62,890 nt of DNA from Isochrysis galbana (Eukaryota; Haptophyta; Isochrysidales; Isochrysidaceae): assembly GCA_018136815.1 (NCBI GenBank), contig JADDIW010000047.1, forward strand, positions 1-62,890, read 5' to 3'. The position numbers and the translations under genes are program-made. Under the pieces are notes generated by a model. The model was given only the letters and a program-made list of their open reading frames with translations. It searched no databases and was not told the DNA's origin. Shown piece by piece: positions 1 to 10,947 of the stretch (its first letter is position 1; each line of letters opens with the position of its first letter).

Positions 1-36
1 AACTATAAAAATTTTCAATTTAAATTTTTCTCTATT

Positions 37-99
37 TGGAGATACGATTCAACGCTGACTTGCCGTGCAAAGCGCCTCCTACCAACTGAGCTATACCCC
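37..99 (-). tRNA. trnA(UGC): tRNA-Ala(UGC), copy 1, damaged
   Basis: Spacer tRNA of the rRNA operon; reads Ala codons GCN. It matches the intact copy at 45849-45920 but has lost several bases in the T arm and around the anticodon arm, so it cannot fold as written. It lies between rrn16 and the rrn23 that lies beyond the window's left edge. The damage looks like base-calling error near the edge, not gene decay. No intron. Confidence 0.8.
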
Positions 100-102
100 G
101 CT

Positions 103-125
103 ATGGCATCCAGGACTTGAACCTG

Positions 126-158
<33 letters not shown>

Positions 159-174
159 CCTGAGCTAATAGCCC
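103..174 (-). tRNA. trnI(GAU): tRNA-Ile(GAU), copy 1
   Basis: Second spacer tRNA of the rRNA operon; anticodon GAU, reading AUC/AUU. It is near-identical to 45925-45997, differing by a few single-base indels. It is uninterrupted, without the intron seen in land plants, and is co-transcribed with rrn16. Confidence 0.9.
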
Positions 175-255
175 AAAAGTAGATTAAAAATTGTGCTTAA
201 AAATGAACTAGTAATGATGAGCTTGCATATTTGCAAAACCACTTTTAATTATCCC

Positions 256-378
256 TAAAAGGAGTGATCCAGCCGCACCTTCCAGTACGGCTACCTTGTT
301 ACGACTTCACCCAGTCACTAGCCCTACCTTAAGCGCTGTCCTCCGAATGGTTAGACTAACGGTATTGGGTATGACCAG

Positions 379-420
<42 letters not shown>

Positions 421-464
421 AATTCACCGCTGTATAGCTGACCAGCGATTACTAGCGATTCCAA

Positions 465-500
<36 letters not shown>

Positions 501-677
501 TAGACGAAGTTTATGAGATTAGCTAGCCTTCGCAGGTTTGCGACTCTTTGTCTCCGCCATTGTAGCACGTGTGTGGCCCAGGACATAAGGGGCATGCTGA
601 CTTGACGTCATCCTCACCTCCTCCGGTTTGTCACCGGCAGTCTCTCTAGAAAACCCAATAAATTGGCAACTAAAAAC

Positions 678-742
<65 letters not shown>

Positions 743-826
743 CCACCTGTATCTACATTCCCGAAGCACTCTTTTATCTCTAAAAGATCTGTAGTATGTC
801 AAGCCCTGGTAAGGTTCTTCGCGTTG

Positions 827-888
<62 letters not shown>

Positions 889-982
889 CCCTTGCGAGCG
901 TACTCCCCAGGCGGGATACTTAACGCGTTAGCTAAGATACTGTACGAACTGCACAACACCTAGTATCCATCGTTTACGGCTA

Positions 983-1016
<34 letters not shown>

Positions 1017-1247
1017 TAGCTTTCGCCTCTCAGTGTCAGTAATGGTCCAGTAGAGCGCTTTCGCCACCGGTGTTCTTTCTAATATCTACGCATTTCACCG
1101 CTACACTAGAAATTCCCTCTACCCCTGCCATACTCAAGTCTAGTAGTTTCTATTGCTTTCCCAGGGTTAAGCCCTGGTCTTTAACAATGGACTTACTAAA
1201 CAACCTACAGGCGCTTTACGCCCAATGATTCCGGATAACGCTTGCAT

Positions 1248-1284
<37 letters not shown>

Positions 1285-1421
1285 ATGCTTATTCCTCAAG
1301 TACCGTCAGAACTTCTTTCTTGAGAAAAGAGGTTTACATACCAAGATACTTCATCCCTCACGCGGTATTGCTCCGTCAGGCTTTCGCCCATTGCGGAAAA
1401 TTCCTCACTGCTGCCTCCCGG

Positions 1422-1460
<39 letters not shown>

Positions 1461-1487
1461 GTTCTCTCAAACCAGCTACTGATCATG

Positions 1488-1519
<32 letters not shown>

Positions 1520-1693
1520 AATCAGGCGTGAGCTCATCCCTAGGCAGTTTAAACTATTTTACCTCTCAGCATATGAAGACTTAGCTACCGTTTCCAGTAG
1601 TTATTCTTCTCCTAGGGGCAGATTCTCACGTATTACGCACCCGTTCGCCACTAGAGTTAAAAACTCTCGTTCGACTTGCATGTGTTAAGCATA

Positions 1694-1732
<39 letters not shown>

Positions 1733-1737
1733 GGTAT
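256..1737 (-). rRNA. rrn16: 16S ribosomal RNA, copy 1
   Basis: Small-subunit rRNA of the plastid ribosome. On the minus strand the 5' end carries the usual GAGTTTGATCCTGGCTCAG region (near 1706-1729) and the 3' end the anti-Shine-Dalgarno region (near 257). The 530 loop is intact here (near 1255-1276). Compared with copy 2 at 46080-47549 it differs only by single-base insertions and deletions. One of these removes a G in the anti-SD site (GGAGTG against GGAGGTG), which would be odd for a real rRNA and is best read as sequencing error. Confidence 0.97.
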
Positions 1738-1777
1738 TCTGTTTTTTTTTCAAAATTTAAATTTTTAATCTGTGTAA

Positions 1778-1807
1778 ATAATAACAGCTAGCCAGGAGAT
1801 GTGTCAA
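1778..1807 (-). promoter_or_regulatory. rrn operon promoter, copy 1
   Basis: On the minus strand TTGACA is followed after 18 bases by TATTAT, about 40 bases upstream of rrn16. The same two boxes occur before copy 2, but the spacer differs. The repeat between the two operons therefore ends inside the promoter. Confidence 0.75.
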
Positions 1808-1966
1808 GCGAATAATTTAATCTATTTTTACATTATACTTTTTAGTTTAAATTTAATAATTTACTCGACCCTACTTGCGCTTTTTATATAAAAGCTTAAA
1901 GTCTATCAACAAATACATATATTAAAAACGAAATTTCCAGAGTGAATAATAACTGAAATTCTATGT

Positions 1967-1994
1967 TTAGATTCAAACCATCTAATGTTATACT
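1967..1994 (+). promoter_or_regulatory. possible ycf39 promoter
   Basis: TTAGAT, 16 bases, TATACT, ending 24 bases before the ycf39 start. It is a loose sigma70-like match in AT-rich DNA and could be chance. The rest of 1808-2018 shows nothing recognisable. Confidence 0.3.
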
Positions 1995-2018
1995 AAGATT
2001 GTATTTTAGACATTTAAA

Positions 2019-2963
2019 ATGACAAGAATGACTCTGTTAATTATCGGTGGAACAGGAACACTAGGCCGTCAATTGTGAAAACAGCGTTAGATGAAGGGTA
2101 TCAAGTTCGCTGTTTAGTAAGAAATTTAAGACGAGGGCCTTTCTAAAGGATTGGGGGCAGAGCTTGTTTATGGAGATTTATCGCTTCCAGAAACAATCCC
2201 AACTTCGTTTAAAGGAGTAAATGTCGTTATTGACGCCGCTACAGTACGACCAACAGATAACTATACGGCAGAAACAATCGATTGGCGAGGAAAAGTTGCA
2301 TTAATTGAATCTGCAAAATTAGCCAAAGTCAAGAAATTCATTTCTTTTTCATCAGTTGATGCAGCTCAAAACCCAAATATTCCACTTTTAGATCTAAAAT
2401 TAAAGTTAATCGCAGAACTAGAAAATCGGGACTAAATTATACAGTTTTGAATGCGCGGGATTTTTTCAGGGTCTTATAAGTCAATATGCTATACCGACAC
2501 TTGAGAAACAGACTATTTGGCTGCTTGGGAGTATGTATCCTACAGCTTATATTGATACACAAGACGCCGCAAAAATCGTTATTTCCAGTCTTAAAATCGA
2601 AAACACAATGAAGAAACTTCCACTTGTGGTAATAAGAGTTGGACACCTGAGCAAATTATCCGCATTTGCGAGCGTCTTTCCGGAAACAAAGCAACTCGGT
2701 CATACTTACCACTAATTCTACTTACTAGCTTAAGAAGCGTTTTACGTTCATTAGAATTTACATGGAATATTGCAGACCGTTTACAATTTGCAGAAATTCA
2801 ACCAGCAACTAACATATCAACAAACAGTCAGTCAAATCTTTTAACACTCGAACAATACTTTCAAGAATATTTTTCTAAAATTCTAAAAAAATTAAAAGAA
2901 ACGAATTATCAGCAACAGAACAACGATATTTCTTTTTATAGAACGGAAGTATTCTCAGTTTAA
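2019..2963 (+). CDS. ycf39: Ycf39, NmrA-like photosystem II assembly factor (frame-broken)
   Basis: Atypical short-chain dehydrogenase/NmrA-type protein. Homologues (HCF244 in plants) help build the PSII reaction centre around D1; that role is known for the family, not shown here. The N-terminus reads [17 protein letters not shown], a Rossmann GGTGxxG dinucleotide-binding loop, and later pieces carry [10 protein letters not shown] and [10 protein letters not shown]. The reading frame breaks about four times (near 2078, 2150, 2430 and 2630), yet the pieces follow one another in family order to a stop at 2961-2963. Total span is about 314 codons, normal for the family. The breaks are probably sequencing indels. 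Confidence 0.88.
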
Positions 2964-3088
2964 ACAGAACTAGAATTACAATATAAATAAATTTCTTATA
3001 TTTAGTTGTTAATTTTGTAATTCTAGTGAATTACTACTTCGACGGCTTAGCTAGTTTATGTAAAAAAACTATAGTTAATAGTTTTCTA

Positions 3089-3117
3089 TTGACGAAATTG
3101 CCGCCCTAGTTTAAAAT
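3089..3117 (+). promoter_or_regulatory. promoter of trnD
   Basis: TTGACG, 17 bases, TAAAAT: a good sigma70-type promoter 23 bases upstream of tRNA-Asp. Confidence 0.6.
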
Positions 3118-3139
3118 TTAGATTACATATTTTAAGTAA

Positions 3140-3212
3140 GGGATTGTAGTTCAATTGGTTAGAGCACCGCCCTGTCACGGCGGAAGTTGCGGGTTCGAGT
3201 CCCGTCAATCCG
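3140..3212 (+). tRNA. trnD(GUC): tRNA-Asp(GUC)
   Basis: Cloverleaf with anticodon GUC in a CCGCCCTGTCACGGCGG arm and a GGTTCGAGTCC T loop. The acceptor stem is one C short at its 3' side (CAATCCG against an expected CAATCCCG), which looks like a homopolymer undercall. Confidence 0.93.
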
Positions 3213-3273
3213 AGAGAGTAAGAGATAATTAGGTAGTGAGCGGCAAACTAATACTTTTTTTATAAAGAGATTA

Positions 3274-3312
3274 AAAGTACCTTAGTCTACATTAAGAAGA
3301 CTAAGGTACTTT
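3274..3312. terminator. palindrome between trnD and rps10
   Basis: Perfect 15-base inverted repeat (AAAGTACCTTAGTCT and its complement) with a 9-base loop. It lies between two convergent units, trnD on plus and the ribosomal cluster on minus, so it can serve both as terminator or mRNA 3' end. Confidence 0.75.
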
Positions 3313-3331
3313 AAATAAAAGAGTAAAATTT

Positions 3332-3643
3332 TTATAAGCTCTTAATTTCAATATCAACACCAGCTGATAAATCTAACTTTCTTAGATTTTCCATAACGGC
3401 ATCTGTTGGCTTATAAATATCGATAATCTTTTTGTGTGTGCGAATTTCAAAGTGTTCACGTGCATCTTTATTAACGTGAGGTGAACGTAAAACACAATAA
3501 ATTCGACGCTTTGTTGGAAGTGGAATTGGACCAATAGCCTTTATTCCGCCTTTTTCTACAGCCTCTAAAATTTGGGTACAAGATTCGTTTAATAAACTTG
3601 TCTCATACGCTTTTAGTGCTATACGAAGTTTTTGAAGTTGCAT
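3332..3643 (-). CDS. rps10: 30S ribosomal protein S10
   Basis: Small-subunit head protein, 103 residues, intact. The sequence opens [14 protein letters not shown] and contains the family stretch [33 protein letters not shown]. It is the last gene of the long minus-strand ribosomal cluster, 18 bases after tufA. That order (tufA-rps10) is common in red-lineage plastids. Length is normal. Confidence 0.97.
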   Translation of the reverse strand: MQLQKLRIALKAYETSLLNESCTQILEAVEKGGIKAIGPIPLPTKRRIYCVLRSPHVNKDAREHFEIRTHKKIIDIYKPTDAVMENLRKLDLSAGVDIEIKSL

Positions 3644-3661
3644 TACTTTGAAAAATATAAA

Positions 3662-4887
3662 CTATTCAATAATTTTTGAGACAACACCTGCCCCAACAGT
3701 TCTACCCCCTTCACGGATTGCAAAACGCATACCTTGCTCAATCGCAATTGGGTTAATTAACTCGGCTGTCATTTTAATACGGTCACCAGGCATTACCATT
3801 TCGGCTGCTGAACCATCATCACCAGTAAATTGAACAATTGTTCCTGTTACATCTGTTGTACGTACGTAAAATTGTGGGCGGTAACCAGTAAAAAATGGCG
3901 TGTGACGACCACCTTCATCTTTTCCTAAGACATAAACTTCTGCTTCAAACTTTTTGTGCGGTTTAATTGAACCAGGCTTAGCTAATACCATTCCACGCTC
4001 AATTTCTGATTTTTGAACACCACGGATTAGAATACCAACGTTATCGCCCGCCATACCTTCTTCTAGAGTTTTTTGGAACATTTCGATACCAGTAACCGTC
4101 GTTTCTTTAGTATTTTTTAAACCAACGATTTCAATAGTATCTCCAATCTTTAGAACCCCACGTTCGATTCGTCCAGTTGCTACTGTACCTCGACCTGTAA
4201 TTGAGAATACGTCTTCAACAGCCATTAAGAACGTTTTTTCAGTATCACGAATTGGTGCAGGAATATAATTATCGACTGCTTCCATTAACTCGTAAATTTT
4301 ATCAACCCATTTATCCTCACCTTTTTTCTTTGTACCTGTTTCTACTGCTTGTAGAGCAAGTAGTGCTGAACCTGAGACAAATGGGATTTCATCGCCTGGG
4401 AAATCATAATTCTCTAGAAGCTCTTGGACTTCTAATTGTACTAATTCTAGTAGTTCCTCATCATCTACTTGATCTGCTTTGTTTAAGAAAACAACAAGAT
4501 GCGGAACTCCTACTTGTTTAGCTAGTAATATGTGCTCACGTGTTTGTGGCATAGGACCATCCGCAGCTGATACGACAAGAATACCTCCATCCATTGTGCA
4601 GCACCCGTAATCATGTTTTTAACATAATCAGCGTGTCCTGGACAATCTACGTGCGCATAATGACGAGTTTCTGTTTCATATTCTACGTGCGCAGTGTTAA
4701 TCGTAATTCCACGTGCTTTCTCTTCTGGAGCTGAATCAATCTCATCTAATTTCTTTGATAGCGCGGCGTTCCAAATAGCAAGAGTTGCTGAAATTGCAGC
4801 TGTAAGAGTAGTCTTACCGTGGTCTACGTGACCAATTGTTCCGATGTTTACATGGGGCTTTGATCTCTCAAATTTTGCGCGTGCCAT
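3662..4887 (-). CDS. tufA: elongation factor Tu
   Basis: GTPase that brings aminoacyl-tRNA to the ribosome. The G1 loop GHVDHGKTT lies at residues 19-27, DCPGHADY (G3) and NKAD (G4) follow, and domains 2 and 3 are complete to ...[12 protein letters not shown]. The total is about 409 codons, as usual. One A is missing near 4597 in the GAAQMDGG stretch, splitting the frame into two overlapping pieces that otherwise join perfectly. It sits between rps7 and rps10, the str-operon order. Confidence 0.97.
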
Positions 4888-4965
4888 ACTAATTTAAATT
4901 AAATTTATTAAATATCACTGTTTTTAATACTTTGGCGAGTTAAATAAATTAAACGAAAAGTTTAA

Positions 4966-5435
4966 TTAGTATCTAAAATAGGCAAATGCTTTATTTGCTT
5001 CTGCCATCTTATGTGTTTGTTCTTTACGACGGATGGCACCCCCTGTATTTTTTGCGGCATCCATAATTTCATTTGCTAGTTTTGTGGCCATTCCACGACC
5101 TGAGCGATCACGAGCAAATTCAATTAGCCATTTTAAAGAAATATTCGTTCCACGATATGCGCGAATTTCGAGAGGAACTTGATAAGTGGAACCCCCTACT
5201 CGTCTTGCTTTAACTTCTACTTGTGGCGTGACATTCTTTACTGCTGTTTCTAAAATTAGAATTGGATTTTCGTCTGTTTTTGAAGCAATAATTTCTAGAG
5301 CTTTGTAAACAATTCTTTGAGCCACAGATTTTTTCCCGACCGTAAAACTCGAATTACCATTAGGGTAACTAGTCTACTATTATAAATTGGATCAGGTTGG
5401 GCTAAAATTCTCTTTGATTTACTTCTTCGAGACAT
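4966..5435 (-). CDS. rps7: 30S ribosomal protein S7
   Basis: Head protein that binds 16S rRNA near the E site. The start chosen is the ATG at 5433-5435, giving [16 protein letters not shown], the expected N-terminus. The main body ([13 protein letters not shown]... to ...AFAYFRY) begins in a different frame because an A run near 5331 appears one base short (GKKS motif). About 156 codons in all, normal. It lies between rps12 and tufA. Confidence 0.95.
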
Positions 5436-5473
5436 AATTAATTAATGGGCATTATATAAATAAAAATTACCTG

Positions 5474-5852
5474 TTAGTCACCTTTCGGACGCTTACCACC
5501 GTATTTTGATCGTCCTTGCTTGCGGTTTTTTACTCCGCTCGCATCAAGTGAACCACGTACTACGTGATATCTACATCCTGGAAGATCTTTTACTCGACCA
5601 CCACGAATTAATACTACAGAGTGCTCTTGAATATTGTGTCCAATACCCGGAATATAAGCCAGTAACTTCAAACCCAGATGTCAAACGAACACGCGCAACT
5701 TTACGTAGAGCTGAATTCGGTTTCTTTGGCGTTGTTGTATAAACACGCGTACAAACTCCTCGTCTTTGAGGGCATGCTATTAAAGCAGGTGACTTTGTCT
5801 TTTTTTCTCCTGTCTGTCGTTCAAATCTTACTAATTGTTGAATAGTTGGCAT
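5474..5852 (-). CDS. rps12: 30S ribosomal protein S12
   Basis: Decoding-centre protein. It starts [13 protein letters not shown] and carries the conserved [20 protein letters not shown] and the C-terminal [21 protein letters not shown] frame break near 5660 (after SGFEVT) separates the two halves, and the correct continuation is [14 protein letters not shown]. It is a single exon, not trans-spliced as in land plants. About 126 codons. Confidence 0.96.
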
Positions 5853-5861
5853 ATAATGCTT

Positions 5862-6077
5862 TTATTTTTGATTTTCGATACCATATTTACGCATAAAACG
5901 TTCAACTCGGCCTTCAGTGTCAATAATAGTTTGTGAACCAGTATAAAATGGGTGGTTACCAGACCAAATATCAACATTTAAAGATGGCTTAGTTGAGCCA
6001 ACCTTTAGAACGAGTTGACCATCGCAGTACACTTTTGCGTTTGGGTACCAATCTGGATGTATTGAAGGCTTTGGCAT
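5862..6077 (-). CDS. rpl31: 50S ribosomal protein L31
   Basis: 71 residues, intact: MPKPSIHPDWYPNAKVYCDG... with the family's NHPFYTGSQTIIDTEGRVERF. It is a non-zinc form, keeping one Cys in place of the paired CxxC. It lies between rps9 and rps12 in the same direction. Its role in the subunit bridge is known from the family. Confidence 0.95.
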   Translation of the reverse strand: MPKPSIHPDWYPNAKVYCDGQLVLKVGSTKPSLNVDIWSGNHPFYTGSQTIIDTEGRVERFMRKYGIENQK

Positions 6078-6107
6078 TGTATATAAAAATAATTAATAAA
6101 TTCTAAA

Positions 6108-6501
6108 TTAACGTTTCGAGAACTGAGGTGCTCGTCTCGCTTTTTTTAAACCGTATTTTTTACGTTCTTTCGACCTGTAGTCACGCGTAAGGTAACCTTC
6201 AGGTTTTAAGACAGCTCGCTTTTCACTTGCCATCTGACAAACGGCACGAGCAACAGCTAATTTTACGGCATCAGCTTGCCCTTTTACGCCACCACCGCTT
6301 GCAGTAACATGAATATCGTAATCAGTTGCTAAACCTAACGTTGTCAAAGGGCACGAAGTTGATTTAAATATTCAGAATTATATTGGAAATATAATTCACC
6401 TGATTTTTCATTCACTATCAATGCACCGGCACCGGGTTGTAGTTTTACTTTGCAACGGCTTCTTTACGACGGCCGGTAGCAGTATATGTAATTGTAGACA
6501 T
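6108..6501 (-). CDS. rps9: 30S ribosomal protein S9
   Basis: The C-terminal tail ends ...[12 protein letters not shown], the basic tail that reaches the P-site tRNA. The N-terminus from the ATG at 6499-6501 reads [18 protein letters not shown] and is separated from the body by two apparent indels (near 6450 and 6350). The body holds the family motif [21 protein letters not shown]. About 131 codons. It follows rpoA directly; rpl13, which often precedes rps9, is absent here. Confidence 0.94.
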
Positions 6502-6514
6502 TGAGTTATTTATA

Positions 6515-7444
6515 CTAATTTAAAGTCAAATTAAAACGTTCGTTTAAATTTTCACACACTTCATCGGCTGATTTTTGGCCAAAGTTTTTAAATTCTAAAA
6601 GATTATCCTTTGAATATTGTAACAATTCGCCAATAGTGTGAATTTGCGCCCGTTTAAGGCAATTATAAGCTCTGACTGAAAGCTCTAATTCTTCTATTAG
6701 GATGTTATTGACATCTGCTTTAGGGCTTAAAGTGAGATTTTCTTCTGCAACTGGTTTAACCGCTGTTGTTGCAGACGACGCACCAAAACTGAACATTTGC
6801 TTTAATGTTTCCGCAGCTGAATTTAGGGCTATCCAAGGTGTAATACTTCCATTTGTTTGAATTTCTAAAATTAGTCTTTCTTTTTCAAATGGAGTTGTAC
6901 CAGTAGATGTCTCTACAAAAAAATTTACTTTTTTAACTGGAGCAAAAATAGCATCAACAGCTAAAAAACCACGTGGATTGTTCGAAGATGTTTTTTCAAG
7001 CAGTGTATAGTTTCGGCCTTGCTCTAAAAGAAATTCCATCTCTAAATTCATTGTCGTCGTAATGGTTGCAATGTACTGATGTTTATCTACTAATTCAAGC
7101 CCTGACGGTAAGTCGATATCTTGTGCGGTAACAATCCCGGGACCTTGAATATTTAAGCGTGTAATAAAAGGTTCTTGAAGTTGACCTTTAAAAATAATTT
7201 GTTTTAAATTTAACAAAATTTCTAAAGCATCTTCTTTTACACCCGGTACAATGGAAAATTCGTGTTCAACACCAGAAATCCTTACCCCTAAAATAGCAAC
7301 TCCTGGAATGCTAGAGAGCAGAGTTCGCCGTAACGCATTACCAAGAGTAACTCCCTGCCCTTTATCTAAAGGATCAATGCAGAATTTCGCTGTCAGCTCA
7401 GTCGGCTTTCTTTCTTCAGATTGTAAGCAGTGTACTTGAAACAT
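6515..7444 (-). CDS. rpoA: RNA polymerase alpha subunit
   Basis: Alpha subunit of the plastid-encoded (bacterial type) RNA polymerase. The open frame extends upstream to 7525, but the start chosen is the ATG at 7442-7444 (MFQVHCLQSEERK), the family's N-terminus, giving about 309 residues. The N-terminal dimerisation domain has TLGNALRRTLLSSIPG. The C-terminal domain, which contacts promoters and regulators, has ELSVRAYNCLKRAQIHTIGEL. Intact. Confidence 0.96.
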   Translation of the reverse strand: MFQVHCLQSEERKPTELTAKFCIDPLDKGQGVTLGNALRRTLLSSIPGVAILGVRISGVEHEFSIVPGVKEDALEILLNLKQIIFKGQLQEPFITRLNIQGPGIVTAQDIDLPSGLELVDKHQYIATITTTMNLEMEFLLEQGRNYTLLEKTSSNNPRGFLAVDAIFAPVKKVNFFVETSTGTTPFEKERLILEIQTNGSITPWIALNSAAETLKQMFSFGASSATTAVKPVAEENLTLSPKADVNNILIEELELSVRAYNCLKRAQIHTIGELLQYSKDNLLEFKNFGQKSADEVCENLNERFNLTLN

Positions 7445-7494
7445 GGCACTTGAGTGCAAAAATGTTAAAATAAAAATGTGTGAAGAAAATTTTA

Positions 7495-7887
7495 TTATAC
7501 TCTTCGCTTTTTCGGAGGACGACAACCATTATGAGGAACAGGTGTTATATCCTTAATTAAAAGAACTTCTAACCCACACCCTTGTAAAGCTCGAATTGCA
7601 GTCTCACGACCGTTACCAGGCCCACTAATAATAACTTCGGCTTGACGCATACCTTGTTCAAAGGCCATTGACCCCACTTTTTCTGCAGCAGATTGGGCCG
7701 CAAAAGGTGTACTTTTTTTTGCACCTTTGAAACCACAACCTCCGGCTGAAGCCCAGAATAGAGTGTTTCCTTGCTTATCTGTGATATTTACGATGGTGTT
7801 ATTAAATGTCGACTTAATATGGACGACACCAGTATTTACAGTCTTTTTCGACTTTTTACTCGCAAATCGTTTTACTTGTTTAATCAT
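7495..7887 (-). CDS. rps11: 30S ribosomal protein S11
   Basis: Platform protein, 130 residues, intact. Conserved [27 protein letters not shown] and C-terminal [13 protein letters not shown] are all present. It lies between rps13 and rpoA, the bacterial alpha-operon order. Confidence 0.97.
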   Translation of the reverse strand: MIKQVKRFASKKSKKTVNTGVVHIKSTFNNTIVNITDKQGNTLFWASAGGCGFKGAKKSTPFAAQSAAEKVGSMAFEQGMRQAEVIISGPGNGRETAIRALQGCGLEVLLIKDITPVPHNGCRPPKKRRV

Positions 7888-7906
7888 ATTAATTAAAAAA
7901 TACTTC

Positions 7907-8298
7907 TTAATATCCGAATCTATTTTTAACGGCCTTTTTATTAGCTACCGCTGTTTTAACTTTCCCTTTTCTTGTGCGGGCATTTGTTCGTGTGCGTTGA
8001 CCACGAACAGGTAAATTAACGCGGTGTCGTCGGCCTGCAGCAGATCCGATCTCCGTTAGTCTTTTAATATTAAGTGAGTATAACCGACGTAAGTCACCTT
8101 CAGTTTGATAATTTCGTCTATTATCGCTCGTAATGAAGCAACTTGCTCGTCGGATAAATCTGAGCAACGAGTATCAGGTGAAATCCCCGCTTCAGCTAAA
8201 ATTTTATCTGCACTTGTATAACCAATTCCAAATATAGAAGTTAACCCAATTTGAACTCTTTTATTACGGGGAAGATCTACCCCAGAGATACGTACCAT
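7907..8298 (-). CDS. rps13: 30S ribosomal protein S13
   Basis: Head protein contacting the P-site tRNA and the subunit bridge. It starts [21 protein letters not shown]; the C-terminal part carries [22 protein letters not shown]. The frame breaks once near 8110 (around IIDEI), and the two overlapping pieces join to a normal length of about 129 codons. It is preceded by rpl36. Confidence 0.95.
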
Positions 8299-8310
8299 TT
8301 ATTTACTTTT

Positions 8311-8455
8311 TTATTTACGCTTCATTTTTGCTCGACCTTGTCGAACTTTAATCGTGGATCGCTTTTACAAATTAAGTAAATTCGCCCACGTCTTTTAACA
8401 ACTTGGCAGTCTTTGAACGATTTTTTAAACTACCAATCGAACTTACCACTTTCAT
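8311..8455 (-). CDS. rpl36: 50S ribosomal protein L36
   Basis: Tiny large-subunit protein, about 48 codons, too short for most ORF lists. From the ATG at 8453-8455 it reads [15 protein letters not shown], then [20 protein letters not shown] and a basic KMKRK end. One A is missing near 8418, in the SKD codons, and one further slip lies near the C-terminus. It sits between secY and rps13, the usual place. Confidence 0.92.
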
Positions 8456-8588
8456 GATTTAATTTTGGTTATAATTTTTAGTTTCGTATTAAACCATTAA
8501 CTACATAAATAGTTTATTTTTCAGAGCAAATCCAAGTTAGATTACAAGAATTTGCTCTATTTATCATAGTTGAATTAATAAAAAAAGT

Positions 8589-9861
8589 CTACGATTTTTT
8601 AAAGTCTTCATAGCGCGTTGAAACTAAATATCCATTAATTTGCGACGTTGTATCGGTAATTACGCCGATTAAAATTAATAAAGAAGTAAAATTTTTAAAT
8701 AGGCTAAATTGAAGAACATTACCAACTAGTATTGGGAAAAAAGCAAGGAAAGCTAAAAAAAGTCCACCAATAAAAGCTAGCCGATTCGTCACTTTTGCTA
8801 AATATTTAGTCGTTTCTTTTCCTTGTCTAATACCTGGAATACTATAAGCCATTTTACCTAAATTCTCAGCCATATCTTGTGGTTTCAACACTAACGAAAC
8901 TGAAAAACAGCTAAAAAATATAACTAAAATAAAATTTAAAAAAAATGAATAGGCTGTAATTAAGGATGTTAACTTTGCTGCTGGTAAAAAAGTTAAGGAC
9001 CCTAACAGAATTTGCATAGGATAAATTAAAACAACCGCCACTGTTGAACTAAAAACTAAAGGCATTATTCCACCTTGGTTTAATTTTAATGGATAAAACT
9101 ATTATCTGAAATCCTACTGGACTGTTCCCTTAAACTTTCAAGCTGACTAATTTGTTTTGATGAAACAATACTAATTTTTTTGTAAGCATCTTGGAAAAAG
9201 ATAATTAGTAGAACAATACCAAAATAAATCGGTAGAGCACTAAGAACCGAACTGAATTTAGTGAAAAAGGGTTCATCCGTTAATCCAAATTGTTGAAGTG
9301 ATCTGAGATTATTTGGAATACCCCCAACAATATTAATAAATATAATTAGGGATGAACCATTACCTAAACCTTCTTCTGTAATTAATTCTGCGAACCACAT
9401 CGATAAAATAGATCCTACGGTAAGTGAAACTACGATTTCAAATCCTAATTTTAAACTCCAACCAAATGTTACAGGTTTAATTAAAAAGATCGCAATTCCA
9501 ATACTAAAGAGTAATGACCAGAAGAAGGTTAAGTATCTGGTATAGCGACTAATTTGTTGACGTCCTAATTCACCCTCTTCTTTTGTAATTTTTCAAGCTT
9601 TGGAATAAGGGGTGTAATTAACTGCATGACGATCGATGCATTAATATAAGGTAAAATTCCCAGAGATCCAACACCTAAAAAGGAATTTCCAACAAGAGTC
9701 TTTGCAAATCCAAACATTGGATTAATTGCTTGACCTTGAGCAAAAATATCCAATTCCACTCCAGGCACTGGAATATAAAGTCCCAGACGCACCAAAAGTA
9801 GTAAAGTTGAAATTTTAAAAATTTTGTTCCTTAATAAACTTCTTGTTGCGTATTGTTCCAT
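8589..9861 (-). CDS. secY: preprotein translocase subunit SecY
   Basis: Channel-forming subunit of the thylakoid Sec translocon, partner of SecA (also in this window). It spans about 424 codons in three frame segments (starts at 9861, about 9400 and 9065) with breaks near 9570 and 9085. Recognisable parts are LYIPVPGVELD, LGILPYINASIVMQL and MWFAELITEEGLGNGSSLIIF. Later segments hold strongly hydrophobic helices and VFSSTVAVVLIYP. It lies between rps5 and rpl36, as in the bacterial spc operon. Confidence 0.94.
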
Positions 9862-9889
9862 GCAGAGTTTCTTTGTTTTAATAAATTAG

Positions 9890-10369
9890 TTAAGCAGAGA
9901 AAGTACGCAGGTTGCTTAATCCGTCAATAGTGGCACGAGCATTATTCAATAAACTATTTGACCCAAGTTGCTTCGAAAGAATATTTTGAACACCCGCTAA
10001 TTCAAGAACAATACGTACAGCACCTCCTGCAATTACACCGCAGCCTGGCGCTGAAGGACGTAAAACTAATTTTGCAGCACCAAAGCGACCATTAATTTTG
10101 TGCGGGATAGAATTCGATGACGTTAATGGTACACTAATGATATTTTTCTTACCATCAGTAACTGCTTTACGCACAGCTGTACTTACATCGCTAGCTTTAC
10201 CGACGCCCACCCCAACTTTTCCTTGTTGATCACCAACAACGACTACCGCACGGAAACTTAATTTTTTCCCACCTTTAACTACTTTAGTAACACGCTCTAC
10301 CGAAACAACGCGTTCTTCCCATTCCGTTCTTGTGTCACGGTCCTGGTAGTTTTTTTTAGAATCGATCAT
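9890..10369 (-). CDS. rps5: 30S ribosomal protein S5
   Basis: 159 residues, intact. It has the N-terminal double-stranded-RNA-binding part ([31 protein letters not shown]) and the C-terminal domain ([23 protein letters not shown]). It acts in decoding fidelity. It starts 12 bases after the end of rpl6; rpl18, normally between these two, is missing. Confidence 0.97.
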   Translation of the reverse strand: MIDSKKNYQDRDTRTEWEERVVSVERVTKVVKGGKKLSFRAVVVVGDQQGKVGVGVGKASDVSTAVRKAVTDGKKNIISVPLTSSNSIPHKINGRFGAAKLVLRPSAPGCGVIAGGAVRIVLELAGVQNILSKQLGSNSLLNNARATIDGLSNLRTFSA

Positions 10370-10381
10370 ATTGAAAGTAAT

Positions 10382-10933
10382 TTAATCAAGCTTATTTTTT
10401 ACCAGTCTTACCAGCCTTACGACGGATAATTTCATTTTCATACGCAATACCTTTCCCTTTATAGGGCTCGGAGGTCTTACTGCTCGAATCTTTGCGGCAA
10501 ATTCGCCAACAATTTCTTTTTCCATTCCGGAAACAGTTATGTTCGTTGGATTTTCGACACTAACTGTTAAAGTTGGTGGAGTGATCATTTTACTGGATGA
10601 CTATACCCCATATTTAATACTAAGTCTTTGCCATCTAATTGGGCTCTATAACCAACACCTGCAATTTTAAGCTTTTTATGCCAACCTGTAGATACTCCTG
10701 TCACCATATTACCTAAAAGAGTACGTGATAAACCATATAAAGCCTGAGCAAGTTTATTATCTTCACCTTTTTCTAAGAAAATTTTCGTTCTGCTTCATCA
10801 ATTGTGCAACAAATAAATGAAGGTAAGATCCTTGTTAATTTACCTTTTGGCCCATCAACAAGAACTTTTTGTCCCTCAAGTTTACGGTAACTTTGTCGGG
10901 AATTGAAATGTACTGTTTACCTATACGAGACAT
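10382..10933 (-). CDS. rpl6: 50S ribosomal protein L6
   Basis: From the ATG at 10931-10933 the start reads [18 protein letters not shown]; the middle holds [19 protein letters not shown] and the end [19 protein letters not shown]. About 183 codons, normal. The frame shifts at several homopolymers (near 10880, 10790, 10590 and 10450), so no single open frame covers it. Gene order rps8-rpl6-rps5. Confidence 0.93.
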
Positions 10934-10947
10934 AATTTACTGATAAT

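Noticed and set aside
37..174. Copy 1 trnA/trnI as degraded pseudo-tRNAs
   Set aside because: Changes are indels only, near the contig edge; copy 2 is good. Error is simpler.
296..1688. Several open frames within the rrn16 region, both strands
   Set aside because: They lie wholly within rRNA, match no protein family and differ between the two copies.
2019..2963. ycf39 as a pseudogene
   Set aside because: Frame breaks are single-base and the rRNA copies show the same type of error; the fragments keep family order and length.
4201..4521. 106-codon plus-strand ORF opposite tufA
   Set aside because: Antisense shadow of a well-conserved gene with no family match.
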